Source: Pedobacter quisquiliarum (GTDB taxonomy: Bacteria > Bacteroidota > Bacteroidia > Sphingobacteriales > Sphingobacteriaceae). Taken from it: a DNA stretch of 64,000 nucleotides. The stretch is from positions 186,001 through 250,000 of the forward strand of contig NZ_BMIL01000007.1 of the NCBI RefSeq assembly GCF_014642175.1, given 5' to 3'. The position numbers and the translations under genes are program-made. This document shows, piece by piece, positions 7,083 to 16,677 of the stretch; position 1 is the first letter of the stretch, and the number at the start of each line of letters is the position of its first letter. The notes beneath the pieces were generated by a model. The model did no database searches and had not been told where the DNA came from. It saw nothing but the letters and a program-made list of their open reading frames with translations.

Positions 7083-8528
7083 ATGAGGTTTACCGGCCCG
7101 ACTTACCTAACCCAACGCAGCTTCAGATTAGTTGCGCTTGTAACATTCATCTTCGCGAGCAGCTTAAGCAGTTGCTCTTCATCGTTAGAAGAAGAATTAG
7201 CACCCACTAAGCCAAAGGAAAATAGTTCCGTTGATGTCAAAGATCCAGCAAAGGGATCTGGCAGTGATGCTGGTCAAGGAACATCAGGCCAATCTGGCGA
7301 AGGTGAAGGAAGTTCTGGTGAAGGCGCCGCAGGATCTGGAGAAGGAGCTGCAGGCTCTGGCGAAGGTGGCAGTGGTTCTAAGGACGGCGCTGAAGACGGT
7401 AAAGAACCTGCAAGCGATCCTGCACCAACCAAACCGGGAACACCAGCAACTACACCGGGAGCACCCGCTACTACGCCTGGAGCGCCTGTAACTACACCTG
7501 GAACACCAGCGACACCAGCTCTTCCAGCGCAGCCGAAACCGGCAACAGTAGTGCCATTGAAAAGTGCTTTTGACTTCCCTGTTGGTGCCGCAGTCGTAAA
7601 AGAATTACTTGAAAAACCAGAATATGCGAATACGGTAAGTAAGCATTTCTCGAGAATAGGTTCTGAAAGCGATTTCAAATGGGGTAGTGTGCATCCTTCG
7701 AAAGATAAATACACTTTTGCGAAGGCCGATGCCGTTGTCGCTTTCGCACAAAAGCATAACATGAAAGTGCATGCGCATACTTTACTTTGGGCGCATGACG
7801 GTAATGAGCCAAAGTGGGTTAAAGAATTCCAGGGCGACGCAGCCGCTTGGGAGCAGTTGATGAAAGATCACATCTACACTGTTGTAAAACACTTCAAAGG
7901 AAAAGTACAATCGTGGGACGTGGTTAATGAGCCGATCAAAGAAGGTGGTGTGTATACGAACAGCATCTGGTATCGTAAACTCGGAAAAGACTATATCATC
8001 AAAGCTTTCAAATTTGCACAAGAGGCAGATCCGCAGGCCAAGTTATTCCTGAACGATTACGGCCAGGAGTATGGTGGCAAAAAGATGAAAGAGCTCCTTA
8101 ACATCGTTGACGAAGCTAAAAAACAAGGCGTAAAGATTCATGGTATGGGCTTTCAATTACATACGGTGTTGAGGATGGAGGCTAAACCCATCATGACAAA
8201 CCTCAAATTAGCCGCAGATAAAGGACTATTGATACACATCTCAGAATTCGATATTTCAGTAAAATATGGTATGCCTGCAACGTTCCAACTGTCGGATGCA
8301 ATGAACAAGGCACAGGGCGAGAAATACAAAGAGATTGTGAGTGGCTACATGAAAGTCGTTCCAAAAAGCCAACAATGGGGTATCACGACCTGGGGTGTGT
8401 CTGACAAGACCTCTTACTTTAACAAGGGGTATCCAAATTCAGATCACGACTATCCCTTATTGTTTGATCGTAACTATCAACCAAAAGAAGCTTTCTATGG
8501 CTTCCTGAATGCCGGACTCGGCAAATAA
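7083..8528 (+). CDS. GH10 endo-1,4-beta-xylanase, lipoprotein with long linker
   Basis: 481 residues. Lipoprotein signal peptide with the lipidated Cys at residue 31 (SSLSSC). Then an unusual low-complexity linker to about residue 160: Gly/Ser/Glu repeats (GEGAAGSGEG type) followed by TTPGAP/TTPGTP repeats. The rest is a GH10 (beta/alpha)8 barrel: acid/base Glu283 in WDVVNEP and nucleophile Glu388 in IHISEFD are both present, as are HAHTLLWAH and WGITTWGVSD. It hydrolyses internal beta-1,4-xylosidic bonds of xylan, here predicted at the cell surface, the linker holding the catalytic domain away from the membrane. No carbohydrate-binding module is seen. A terminator follows at 8560. Confidence 0.95.
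   Translation: MRFTGPTYLTQRSFRLVALVTFIFASSLSSCSSSLEEELAPTKPKENSSVDVKDPAKGSGSDAGQGTSGQSGEGEGSSGEGAAGSGEGAAGSGEGGSGSKDGAEDGKEPASDPAPTKPGTPATTPGAPATTPGAPVTTPGTPATPALPAQPKPATVVPLKSAFDFPVGAAVVKELLEKPEYANTVSKHFSRIGSESDFKWGSVHPSKDKYTFAKADAVVAFAQKHNMKVHAHTLLWAHDGNEPKWVKEFQGDAAAWEQLMKDHIYTVVKHFKGKVQSWDVVNEPIKEGGVYTNSIWYRKLGKDYIIKAFKFAQEADPQAKLFLNDYGQEYGGKKMKELLNIVDEAKKQGVKIHGMGFQLHTVLRMEAKPIMTNLKLAADKGLLIHISEFDISVKYGMPATFQLSDAMNKAQGEKYKEIVSGYMKVVPKSQQWGITTWGVSDKTSYFNKGYPNSDHDYPLLFDRNYQPKEAFYGFLNAGLGK
7300..7515 (+). repeat. Low-complexity repeats coding the xylanase linker
   Basis: Degenerate in-frame tandem repeats: first units coding GSGEGAA, then from about 7440 12-base units coding TTPG plus AP/TP. 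Codons vary between units, so the protein repeat is conserved better than the DNA. Confidence 0.8.
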
Positions 8529-8559
8529 ATAAGCCCAATTTTTCAATTATATATATATG

Positions 8560-8591
8560 GGGATGGTTCGTAAGCGTACCATCCCTTTTTT
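8560..8591 (+). terminator. Terminator of the xylanase gene
   Basis: GGGATGGT/ACCATCCC stem followed by six T. Confidence 0.9.
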
Positions 8592-8610
8592 ATTGAAAGT
8601 ACCGTCATTG

Positions 8611-10002
8611 TTAGTACGCGTTCTTTTCGCCTTTTATAACATTCAGAACAGTAAGCATTACAATTTTGATGTCTAACAAGGCTGACCAGTTTTCCATATA
8701 CCAGATGTCGTGCTCCACACGTTTCTCCATTAAGCCCAGCTCGATGGTTTCGCCACGATAGCCGTTAACCTGTGCCCAACCGGTTATCCCTGGCTTCATG
8801 TAATGGCGTACCATATATTGATCTACTACTTCGCGGTAATGTTCGGTGTGTTTAAGCATGTGTGGACGGGGGCCAACCACGCTCATGTTTCCAAGTAAAA
8901 CGTTAAAGAACTGTGGTAATTCATCAAGGCTGGTTTTACGCAAGATTCTACCGATCCTGGTGATCCGGCAATCATTTTTGCTGGCTTGTTTTAGATGGCA
9001 TTCATCATTAACACGCATGCTGCGGAATTTGTAGCAGTAGAACTGCACGTTGTTTCTTCCACTTCTTTCCTGCTTGAAGATTACTGGTCCGGGACTTTCT
9101 AGTTTAATCAATAGCGCCAGGATGGGGTAGAGCCAGCTAAATATGAATACGATTACAAAAAGGCTAAAGGCAATGTCAAATAGACGCTTCACAACGCGGT
9201 CGTCCATGTTGTCCTGAACGCAGGACCCAGTTAGATTGATAACCTGGAAGTCATTCAGGCTGTCGAGTGCTGCACTCTTGTTGAGGATCTGGCTATAATC
9301 TGGCACAAACTTCAACCGGATACACTGATTTCTGGCTTCCGTAACCAGGCTGTCGATATCGTGAATCTTATCTGGTGCAAGGGAGATGTAAATCTCATTG
9401 ATGCCGGCAAGCACTGCGCTTTTAATCTCCGCCTTAAAACCTTCTACGAGCTCTGCCGTATTAAGCGAGGTTGGGTTTTTGCTTAAAAATCCAGCGAAGC
9501 TGTACTCTCTGGCGTGTTTTTGAAAATAGTCTGCCAGACGGATGCTGGTGGGGTTCACCCCGAGCAGCGCAACAGGCGCGGTCATCTTCAGGCTTCTGGA
9601 GAGAATGGGGAAGATCAGTGCCGCAAAATATCGGTTTAGCAGCAACAACGCACCAAGGGCAGTATAATATGCAACGCTGAACTTCCAGTCAAAAGCAAAT
9701 GCCTTCAGCATATTGTACATGAGGAAGAACATCAGATGTAAGCAGATGCACTTGAGTGTGGTGACGAATAGTGCTTTGTTCTGTATGGTCCTGCGGTTGT
9801 ATAGATCCAGTACTTTGCTCAACAGGAACCAACCGAGGGTAAGTAGTAGGCTAAAGTCTACATAATTGAAGTTGTAGTTGGCCGGGGTATTGAAAAATAG
9901 GGCTACCACCAATGCGAAATTCACAATGGCTAAGTCACTCAAGGCAATGGTTAGTCGGAAAATATAATTGTAGCGGTTCTGCATGACTGACAAAGGATTC
10001 AT
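8611..10002 (-). CDS. Exopolysaccharide polyprenyl glycosylphosphotransferase (WcaJ/WbaP type)
   Basis: 463 residues. Four or five N-terminal membrane segments (about 12-130), a middle CoA-binding-like Rossmann domain (about 140-240), another membrane helix ([20 protein letters not shown]) and the C-terminal bacterial sugar transferase domain with [33 protein letters not shown] and [15 protein letters not shown]. The family transfers a sugar phosphate from a UDP-sugar (often glucose) to undecaprenyl phosphate, priming exopolysaccharide or O-antigen synthesis at the inner membrane. No other polysaccharide genes are adjacent, so this is an orphan priming enzyme here. Convergent with the xylanase gene. 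Confidence 0.93.
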   Translation of the reverse strand: MNPLSVMQNRYNYIFRLTIALSDLAIVNFALVVALFFNTPANYNFNYVDFSLLLTLGWFLLSKVLDLYNRRTIQNKALFVTTLKCICLHLMFFLMYNMLKAFAFDWKFSVAYYTALGALLLLNRYFAALIFPILSRSLKMTAPVALLGVNPTSIRLADYFQKHAREYSFAGFLSKNPTSLNTAELVEGFKAEIKSAVLAGINEIYISLAPDKIHDIDSLVTEARNQCIRLKFVPDYSQILNKSAALDSLNDFQVINLTGSCVQDNMDDRVVKRLFDIAFSLFVIVFIFSWLYPILALLIKLESPGPVIFKQERSGRNNVQFYCYKFRSMRVNDECHLKQASKNDCRITRIGRILRKTSLDELPQFFNVLLGNMSVVGPRPHMLKHTEHYREVVDQYMVRHYMKPGITGWAQVNGYRGETIELGLMEKRVEHDIWYMENWSALLDIKIVMLTVLNVIKGEKNAY

Positions 10003-10049
10003 TCAATGTGATATATCGATTGCTCGACAACACTCAGGTATGAATAAAA

Positions 10050-10334
10050 TTGAAGCCACAAAAGTACTTACCTGGGGATGGTCGTGCTATTGTGTATGCC
10101 TTCGAGAAAGTTTCCGGGAAACATTGTGCAGGTTGTGAGGTCGTGCTTCACAGGCCTGAAGGTCTGCTTGAAAAAGGTTGTATGATTTTGAGGAATTTAG
10201 ATTTTCCAGACAGGAAAAAGGCGATTATCTGCGATTTTGAAGGTGTAGAGCAAGATTTCTTTAGAATACACACGAATTTTTACACACTCTTTTACGATAA
10301 CCTACACAATGCATTCCCTTATACTATTATTTAG
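10050..10334 (+). CDS. Hypothetical protein (weak candidate)
   Basis: 94 residues from a TTG at 10050; a stop lies just upstream in frame and no ATG is near the N-terminus. The sequence contains GKHCAGCEVVLHRPEG and ends DNLHNAFPYTII. Not recognised. It fills most of an otherwise empty 470-base divergent interval, and codons resemble coding sequence. No promoter or ribosome binding site is evident. It may be real, a remnant or chance. Confidence 0.3.
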   Translation: MKPQKYLPGDGRAIVYAFEKVSGKHCAGCEVVLHRPEGLLEKGCMILRNLDFPDRKKAIICDFEGVEQDFFRIHTNFYTLFYDNLHNAFPYTII

Positions 10335-10473
10335 ATAGTTTGAAATAAATTCGTTCAGAATTAAATAATATTCTAATCAGAAAGCTTGAAAACGTTTTTC
10401 TTTTAGGCGAACTGAACATCTATTAGCACCAGATATAAAAATAATATACACAAAATACCTGATTTTATAATAT

Positions 10474-10818
10474 ATGGATTTGCATTATGGCCAAGTAGTT
10501 GAACGTATCATTCGCCGTAAAGGTTACAGCATCAGTGAACTTGCCCGCTTAACTAATGTAAACAGGAGATCTGTATACAACTGGTTTAATCAAAAACATC
10601 TGAAGTCTGAGATTATATTCAGAATAGGAAACGTCATCAATCATGACTTCTCTACAGAGTTTCCTAGTCTTTACCCAAAGGATGAGTTGAATAAGCATTA
10701 TCATTTTATGAATGATGATAATGACCAAAGTACGACGACATACTGGAAAGACAAGTACATCGACCTACTGGAAAAGTATAATCAGCTTTTGCTTGACTTT
10801 ATGTCAAGCAAAGACTAG
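10474..10818 (+). CDS. Small helix-turn-helix regulator, paralogue of the one at 27942-28304
   Basis: 114 residues. The N-terminal half is a helix-turn-helix (about 7-45: VVERIIRRKGYSISELARLT then NVNRRSVYNWF). The C-terminus has a conserved segment WKDKYIDLLEKYNQLL that is probably a short coiled coil or dimerisation helix. The protein at 27942-28304 has the same layout and shares NRRSVYNWF, RIG-x-VI-x-HDFS and the C-terminal helix. Function is inferred as DNA binding; targets unknown. It overlaps the stop of the convergent gene at 10815 by four bases. Confidence 0.8.
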   Translation: MDLHYGQVVERIIRRKGYSISELARLTNVNRRSVYNWFNQKHLKSEIIFRIGNVINHDFSTEFPSLYPKDELNKHYHFMNDDNDQSTTTYWKDKYIDLLEKYNQLLLDFMSSKD

Positions 10819-11102
10819 TAGTTACTTGAAGGGGTAGCAGGTGCCATCATACACCTTAATAAGAAAGAAACTTCACGAAGAAACTTCAACTGTGCTCTAA
10901 GTTCAGGAACGGATGTGTTCGCATTTGCGTTGTCAATCAATTGATCGGCAATCACTTGCGTCATCGTGTCAAAGTCGTTCTGGTTAGCATCCATGAACAG
11001 GTCACACTGTTGCATGAAAGTTTCAATCTCTCTAATGTTTAGCGCATAGCTTACGCCGTTTAATGTGATTGTTTGTACTTCTGGTTGATTCTCAATTACC
11101 AT
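10815..11102 (-). CDS. Hypothetical protein
   Basis: 95 residues from the ATG at 11102; a TTG at 11174 would give 119. The shorter form is preferred because a -7-like box TAGCTTTG lies on the minus strand just upstream of that TTG, leaving almost no leader. Mostly helical, acidic, with TITLNGVSYALNIREIE near the start and LKFLREVSFLLRCMMAP near the end. No signal peptide or membrane segment. Not recognised. Its end overlaps that of the convergent HTH gene by four bases. Confidence 0.6.
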   Translation of the reverse strand: MVIENQPEVQTITLNGVSYALNIREIETFMQQCDLFMDANQNDFDTMTQVIADQLIDNANANTSVPELRAQLKFLREVSFLLRCMMAPATPSSNY

Positions 11103-11272
11103 CTTAGGTTCAGTTTGGATATTAATACCTTGTGTGTTTTTAAACCTTAAAGTCTGGTTCAATAATGACTTCAAGTAGTTTACACTGCAAAGCTATTTAT
11201 TAGTTGCGGAATATCCTATTTTTTAGAAACCTTTTTGCGATTTATACTATAGCCATTTGCGGAAAACCTTAG

Positions 11273-12790
11273 TTATTGCAAGTTTATGACGTTTAAAATC
11301 TCTTCGACGTACTTTCTGTCGTTTGCAAGTCGTGGAACTTTATGTTGACCACCAAGCTTTCCCTTAGCTTTCAGCCAGTTATAGAAAGTACCCGGAGCTG
11401 CGTTATGTACTTGCGGGCGGCGCAGGGCCATGTCCTTAAAACGCTTGGCATCGTAGTCTGAATTCACTTCACGCAGGGTATTGTCAAGAATATCTACGAA
11501 GGATTCGAAATCATCAGGCTGTTTATCAAATTCAATGATCCATTCATGCCCACCAACATCGCAGCCCTTAAAATAAATGGGGCAAGCGGTGTAGTCCTTG
11601 AACTTTGCCCCCGTACTTTTACAGGCTTGACTGATTGCCCGCTCGGCATTGTCGATAATTACTTCTTCTCCAAAAGCATTAATAAAGTGCTTGGTTCTCC
11701 CTGTAATTTTAATTCGGAAGGGGTAAACAGAAGTAAATTGAACAGTATCACCAATCATATAGCGCCATAAGCCCCCATTTGTGGAGATGATGATTGCGTA
11801 GTTCTTGTACAATGCGACTTCATCCAGGCTAAGCGTTTTTGGATTCTCATCTTCAATGTGCTCCAGCGGCAGAAACTCGTAGTATATACCGTAATCCAGC
11901 ATAAGCAGCATTTCATCTGAGTTTACCTGATCCTGGATGCCGAAAAATCCCTCCGAGGCATTGTAGGTTTCCAGGTAGTACATATAGTCGCAAGGAATAA
12001 GCTCGCGGAACTGGTCGCGATAGGGCGCGAAGTTCACCGCACCGTGGAAGTAGAGCTCCAGGTTTGGCCATACTTCCAGGAGGTTTTTCTTCCCTGTCAT
12101 CTCCAAGACCTTCTTGGCAAGCACCAAAGTCCAGGTTGGCACACCAGAAATGTTGGTGACGTTCTCTTTAATGGTCGCCTCCGCCATTTTCTCCATCTTT
12201 TGCTCGTAGTTATCCATTAAGGCGATGGAGATGGCAGGGGTACGGTAGTATTCGGCCCACATGGGCAGGTTCTTGATCAGTACGGCTGATAGATCACCAT
12301 AGAATGAATTTTCATTCAGCTGATTGATCTGGTGGCTACCTCCAAGTACCAGTCCTTTTCCAGTTAATATCTGGTTATTAGGTCTGTTGTTGCAAAATAT
12401 AGACAGTAGATCTTTGCCACCCTTGAAGTGGCATTCCTGTAGTGATTCTTCCGATACGGGTATGAACTTACTTCTGTCGCTTGTTGTCCCAGAGGATTTC
12501 GCAAACCATTTAATCTCTGTTGGCCAGAGGATGTTTTGCTCCCCTTTGAGCATGCGCTCAATGTAAGGTTTTAAGGTATCATAAGATTGTATGGGTACCC
12601 GTTCTTTGAACTGATCCGGGTTGTCTATGGAATTGTAATCGTATAGTCGGCCCCATTCTGTATCGGAGGCCGTGGTAATTAACTCATGAAACCATTCTTC
12701 CTGGACATCCAGCGGATATTTCATGAAAAGCTCAATCTGGTGGACGCGCTTCTTCATGTACCAGGTAAAAAGAGAGTTGACTATCGCCAT
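11273..12790 (-). CDS. GH3 auxin-responsive-promoter family acyl-adenylate enzyme
   Basis: 505 residues, the usual length of bacterial members of the GH3 (plant amino-acid conjugase) family. The adenylate-forming P-loop SSGTTSDRSKFIPVS lies near residues 96-110, with further motifs YNASEGFFGIQ and YMIGDTVQFT. The plant homologues adenylate carboxylates such as auxin or jasmonate and conjugate them to amino acids; the bacterial substrate is unknown. It is the last gene of a recJ-lptB-GH3 operon (18-base gap to lptB). No signal peptide, so cytoplasmic. Confidence 0.9.
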   Translation of the reverse strand: MAIVNSLFTWYMKKRVHQIELFMKYPLDVQEEWFHELITTASDTEWGRLYDYNSIDNPDQFKERVPIQSYDTLKPYIERMLKGEQNILWPTEIKWFAKSSGTTSDRSKFIPVSEESLQECHFKGGKDLLSIFCNNRPNNQILTGKGLVLGGSHQINQLNENSFYGDLSAVLIKNLPMWAEYYRTPAISIALMDNYEQKMEKMAEATIKENVTNISGVPTWTLVLAKKVLEMTGKKNLLEVWPNLELYFHGAVNFAPYRDQFRELIPCDYMYYLETYNASEGFFGIQDQVNSDEMLLMLDYGIYYEFLPLEHIEDENPKTLSLDEVALYKNYAIIISTNGGLWRYMIGDTVQFTSVYPFRIKITGRTKHFINAFGEEVIIDNAERAISQACKSTGAKFKDYTACPIYFKGCDVGGHEWIIEFDKQPDDFESFVDILDNTLREVNSDYDAKRFKDMALRRPQVHNAAPGTFYNWLKAKGKLGGQHKVPRLANDRKYVEEILNVINLQ

Positions 12791-12808
12791 TTTTTATATT
12801 TGGTTAGT

Positions 12809-13543
12809 TTACAACGTTTTTTTTCGTAGAACAAAGTTGGATCCCAGGTACACCTTCTTCACCATTTCATTCGCGGCCAATACTTCCGGGGTGCCTGATT
12901 CCAGGATCTTGCCCTCAAAAAGTAAATACGCACGGTCTGTAATGGAAAGCGTCTCCTGAACGTTGTGATCCGTGATCAATATACCGATATTTTTTTCTTT
13001 TAATCTTGCCACAATGGTTTGGATTTCCTCAACCGCAATGGGGTCTACACCTGCAAAAGGTTCGTCCAAAAGAATGAAGTTTGGGTTCGCAGCTAAAGCC
13101 CTGGCAATTTCGGTACGTCGTCTTTCACCGCCGGAGAGCAGGTCACCGCGGTTTTTACGTACTTTATGCAAGCTGAATTCATTGATGAGCTCCTCCAGTT
13201 TTTCATGGCGCTCTTCTTTGTTCAGTGCCGTCATCTCCAGAATGGCCATGATGTTGTCTTCAACAGATAACTTCCTGAACACAGAAGCTTCCTGGGCGAG
13301 GTAACCGATACCTTTCTGCGCCCTGCGGTACATGGCATCTTTGGTGATGTCTTCATCCTCCAGAAATATACGGCCCTCATTTGGCTTAATCAGGCCCACA
13401 ATCATATAAAAGGATGTCGTTTTTCCCGCACCATTTGGGCCGAGCAAACCAACAATCTCCCCCTGACTAACACTGAATGACACATCGTTTACGACGGTCC
13501 GCTGTTTATATTTCTTTATTAGATGCTCAGCTCTTAATATCAT
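12809..13543 (-). CDS. lptB: LPS export ABC transporter ATP-binding protein
   Basis: 244 residues. Walker [10 protein letters not shown] at about 35-43, Q-loop, ABC signature [16 protein letters not shown], Walker [16 protein letters not shown]-loop ILITDHN. The DEPFAGVDP sequence and length are characteristic of LptB, which powers extraction of lipopolysaccharide from the inner membrane with LptFG and LptC. The gene starts five bases after recJ ends, within the same operon. Confidence 0.96.
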   Translation of the reverse strand: MILRAEHLIKKYKQRTVVNDVSFSVSQGEIVGLLGPNGAGKTTSFYMIVGLIKPNEGRIFLEDEDITKDAMYRRAQKGIGYLAQEASVFRKLSVEDNIMAILEMTALNKEERHEKLEELINEFSLHKVRKNRGDLLSGGERRRTEIARALAANPNFILLDEPFAGVDPIAVEEIQTIVARLKEKNIGILITDHNVQETLSITDRAYLLFEGKILESGTPEVLAANEMVKKVYLGSNFVLRKKTL

Positions 13544-13548
13544 TTATC

Positions 13549-15252
13549 TTAATAATCAGTATGGATTCCTTTTATGTTCAGCTGTATGCGAGGTTGATCC
13601 TTCCAGACATTTTCTTCAATGGTATAACACATGGAGAAAGGCTTTCCGGGCATCAATATACGTTCGTATTCAGCAAGACCGAAGCCAATACAATCAAAAA
13701 TAGGCGAATTTTGTTGTTTTACACTCAATTTGATGTGATTGTCGCCCACAATGGACGCTCTGCCCATGAGTTCTAGACCGTGACTTACAAATACCGGTGC
13801 CATATTTTCCGGTCCAAAAGGTGCCATCTGGGAGATGATGCGGTGGAATTTACCGGTGATTTGTTGAAGTTCAATCTGGGTATCAATGGCAATCTCCGGG
13901 CGCAACATGTCTTCTGTTATCGTCGAAGCTACCGCCTGTTCAAAGCGTTCCGAGAAGATTTCAAGGTGTTCCGGCAACATAGACAAGCCTGCGGCGAATT
14001 TGTGGCCGCCGAACTGCACAAGCAGATCTGAACAGCTCAACAGTGCTTCGTACAGGTCAAAGCCGGGAACAGACCTCGCAGATCCGGTTAAGTAGCCGTT
14101 AGAATGTGTAAGTACAATCGTTGGTCTGAAATACGTTTCTGTGAGTCTGGACGCCACAATGCCAATTACACCCTTATTCCAGGCTTCATTGTAAACCACA
14201 GTAGTCTTTTTGTTCATTAAAATCTCGCAATCCCCGATGAGTTTTAAAGCTTCCGCAGTAATGTTCTGGTCGGAAGTTTTCCGCTCCGTGTTCTGCAGGT
14301 TTATCAACAGGCTCTGCACATCAGCACTTTCTTTTTCTTCACACAGCATCATCTTCACGGCTTCGCGCGCGTGATCCATCCGCCCTGCGGCATTGATTCT
14401 TGGTGCCAGCGTAAAAACGACGTCTGTAAGCGTGAAGATTTTTTTACGTCCCGTAGTCTCCATTAAGGCTTTCAAACCCGTACATGGATTGGTATTCAAC
14501 AAGATCAGGCCATGATGTGCTAAAATCCTGTTCTCATCCACAACAGGCACTATGTCTGCCGCAATGCTCACCATCACCAGGTCCATATACTTCTCGTACT
14601 TTACAGTCGGAAGTCCGTGTTTAATGCAGTATGCCTGTGCTAGCTTAAAGCCGATGCCACAACCAGCGAGCTCTTTGAAGGGGTAGGGGCAGTCTGCACG
14701 CTTGGGGTCCAAAACGGCTACTGCAGCGGGCAAGGTATTGCCTGGTAGGTGGTGGTCGCAAATGATAAAATCTACACCTAGTGAGTTGGCATAATCTATC
14801 ATTTCAACGGACTTGATTCCGCAATCCAGAGCAATAATCAGCGTAAACTGATTTTCCGCGGCATAATCAATGCCCTGCCTGGAAATACCGTAACCTTCCT
14901 TGTGGCGGTCTGGTATGTAATATTCGATTTCCGAGGTAAACTGTTTGAAGAAGCTGTAGGCAAGTGTCACGGCAGTGGTACCGTCTACGTCGTAATCACC
15001 GTAAATCAGCACGCGCTCTCCGGAAGATAGCGCCTCGTCAATCCGAGTGATGGCTTTGTCCATGTCCTTCATCAGGTATGGATCATGAAGATCTTTCAGG
15101 GAAGGACGGAAGAAATACCGCGCTTCATCAAAGGTTTTTATGCCCCGCTGAACCAAAACCGCAGCAAGGCTGGGATCTATGGTTAATTGTTGTGCAAGCA
15201 AATCTGTTGTTTCCTTTTCGCCTGCTTCGGCTTGCACCCATCTTTTTTTCAT
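13549..15252 (-). CDS. recJ: Single-stranded-DNA-specific exonuclease
   Basis: 567 residues, normal for RecJ. The DHH phosphoesterase motifs are clear: YGDYDVDGTTAVTLAY (about 80-95), LDCG, ICDHH and the DHHA1 domain with RINAAGRMDHA and FGGHKFAAG. RecJ degrades single-stranded DNA 5' to 3' in mismatch repair and RecF-pathway recombination. First gene of the recJ-lptB-GH3 operon and divergent from the MBL-fold gene. Confidence 0.97.
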   Translation of the reverse strand: MKKRWVQAEAGEKETTDLLAQQLTIDPSLAAVLVQRGIKTFDEARYFFRPSLKDLHDPYLMKDMDKAITRIDEALSSGERVLIYGDYDVDGTTAVTLAYSFFKQFTSEIEYYIPDRHKEGYGISRQGIDYAAENQFTLIIALDCGIKSVEMIDYANSLGVDFIICDHHLPGNTLPAAVAVLDPKRADCPYPFKELAGCGIGFKLAQAYCIKHGLPTVKYEKYMDLVMVSIAADIVPVVDENRILAHHGLILLNTNPCTGLKALMETTGRKKIFTLTDVVFTLAPRINAAGRMDHAREAVKMMLCEEKESADVQSLLINLQNTERKTSDQNITAEALKLIGDCEILMNKKTTVVYNEAWNKGVIGIVASRLTETYFRPTIVLTHSNGYLTGSARSVPGFDLYEALLSCSDLLVQFGGHKFAAGLSMLPEHLEIFSERFEQAVASTITEDMLRPEIAIDTQIELQQITGKFHRIISQMAPFGPENMAPVFVSHGLELMGRASIVGDNHIKLSVKQQNSPIFDCIGFGLAEYERILMPGKPFSMCYTIEENVWKDQPRIQLNIKGIHTDY

Positions 15253-15338
15253 TTATAATCAATTGTTTATGCCAGGTCAGGATGACGCGAATACCGCATA
15301 TAAATCCTCGCATTTTCGCTAAGCTAATGAGGTTTTCT

Positions 15339-15346
15339 ATCTTTGC
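15339..15346 (+). promoter_or_regulatory. Probable -7 element for the MBL-fold gene
   Basis: TATCTTTG fits TAnnTTTG, 56 bases before the TTG start. The upstream element is poor. Confidence 0.35.
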
Positions 15347-15401
15347 AGCCTGATTCGTAAAGATATCATTAATTATTCTTGTTACTAAATATCTACATCC
15401 A

Positions 15402-16166
15402 TTGAAAGTTTTCACTTTAAACGAAGGGTCCTATTCTGTAGATGCTTCTAAAAAATTCGTCCCCTTTAATCCGGACATCGATAACCCGAAAGACCGCAAG
15501 GGTTCCTTATTTATACACGTACAACCCTTTCTGGTGCAGTTGAACAATACTTTGTTACTGCTCGACACCGGATTGGGATACAGCGACGAACAAGGGCAGC
15601 TGGTTTTACACAACAACATCCGCAAAGCCGGCTTCGAGCCTGATGACATAGAATTCGTATTGATGTCGCACCTCCATTTTGATCATGCCGGCGGTATGAT
15701 CCACCGCGTGGGCGCAGAAATGAACCTGAGCTTTCCGCATGCAACCTACCTGATCCAACGTGGAGAGTGGGAGGGTGCATTCACAAACCCATCTTCCTCC
15801 TACAAACCGGAGATCTTCGAATTCTTACAGCGCAATGCACAATTGCAATTCCTGGATGATAGTGGAAGTTTCAATGATAACATTCATTTTGAACTTACCG
15901 GGGCACATACGCCGTATCATCAGGCATTCCTGATTACAGAAGGTGAAGAGAAGGTGTTCTTTGGAGGTGACGTGCTGCCGGAGCCCGAAGAGCTGCAGCG
16001 TAAATTCATTGCCAAGTACGACTTCGATGGCCGGAAGGCAATGGAACTAAGGGAAATGTACGGCCATAAAGCGGCGGCAGAAAACTGGAACTGCTTATTT
16101 TATCATGCAAAGACGAAAACCACTGGTTACATCCGCCATGATGAAGGCCATTTTACAATCGTCTAG
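15402..16166 (+). CDS. MBL-fold metallo-hydrolase
   Basis: 254 residues. The start is a TTG; no ATG or GTG is in frame near it. The metal-binding motif HLHFDHAGG near residue 90 is intact, followed by further metal ligands in GAHTPYHQ and FFGGDVLP. No signal peptide. The overall layout (N-terminal VQLNNTLLLLDTG, cap with YLIQRGEWE) resembles lactonase/hydrolase-type MBL proteins. Substrate unknown. Monocistronic, convergent with a response regulator gene that ends one base after its stop. Confidence 0.88.
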   Translation: MKVFTLNEGSYSVDASKKFVPFNPDIDNPKDRKGSLFIHVQPFLVQLNNTLLLLDTGLGYSDEQGQLVLHNNIRKAGFEPDDIEFVLMSHLHFDHAGGMIHRVGAEMNLSFPHATYLIQRGEWEGAFTNPSSSYKPEIFEFLQRNAQLQFLDDSGSFNDNIHFELTGAHTPYHQAFLITEGEEKVFFGGDVLPEPEELQRKFIAKYDFDGRKAMELREMYGHKAAAENWNCLFYHAKTKTTGYIRHDEGHFTIV

Positions 16167-16574
16167 CTATTGAGAAAGGCTGTCAAATAATTCAATAAGT
16201 TTATTGATGGAGAGGGGTTTAGAAATAAATCCCTTTACTGTAGCATAGGTTTTTGCTTTTTCAATATCATTCTCGTAAACAGAACTGGATAGCATGTACA
16301 TATCTACGCGGTCCTGTACGCCAAGGGTGTCATAAGCTTCGAGGAATTCCCAGCCATTGAGCACAGGCATATTAATGTCGATCAATACCAGTTGAGGAAA
16401 GCGTTCGCCGTTTTCAGAAAGCGAACTAAGATATTCTATCGCAAGTTGCCCATTTGTTTTTGCAACCATATTGATGTTATAGCCTGTCTTTTCTACAATC
16501 TTCTTAATAATGAAGATGTTGATATCATCATCATCAATTACGAGCAAGTCTATTTTTGAATCCATCATTGACAT
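16167..16574 (-). CDS. Single-domain response regulator (CheY-like)
   Basis: 135 residues, receiver domain only. Acidic pocket IDDDD near residue 13, phosphoacceptor Asp in VLIDINMPVLNGWEF, conserved Ser in MLSSSVY and Lys in GFISKPLS. No output domain, so it must act through another protein; no histidine kinase is next to it. Confidence 0.93.
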   Translation of the reverse strand: MSMMDSKIDLLVIDDDDINIFIIKKIVEKTGYNINMVAKTNGQLAIEYLSSLSENGERFPQLVLIDINMPVLNGWEFLEAYDTLGVQDRVDMYMLSSSVYENDIEKAKTYATVKGFISKPLSINKLIELFDSLSQ

Positions 16575-16637
16575 TGAAAACAGGTATAGGTATAATGTTT
16601 AAAGATATAAATTACAAGCGTAATTGATTAACATAGT

Positions 16638-16674
16638 TAAAAAAAGGCCCATCTATTCCTAAATGGGCCTTTTT
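16638..16674 (-). terminator. Terminator of gcvP
   Basis: GGCCCAT/ATGGGCC stem flanked by A and T runs; on the minus strand it is followed by seven T. It could also serve the opposite direction. Confidence 0.85.
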
Positions 16675-16677
16675 CGA

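Noticed and set aside
7300-7515. CRISPR-like repeat array
   Set aside because: The repeats are in frame, short, degenerate and code for a linker; no spacers.
7274-7762. 162-residue minus-strand frame opposite the xylanase linker
   Set aside because: Antisense shadow created by the repetitive Gly/Pro/Thr codons.
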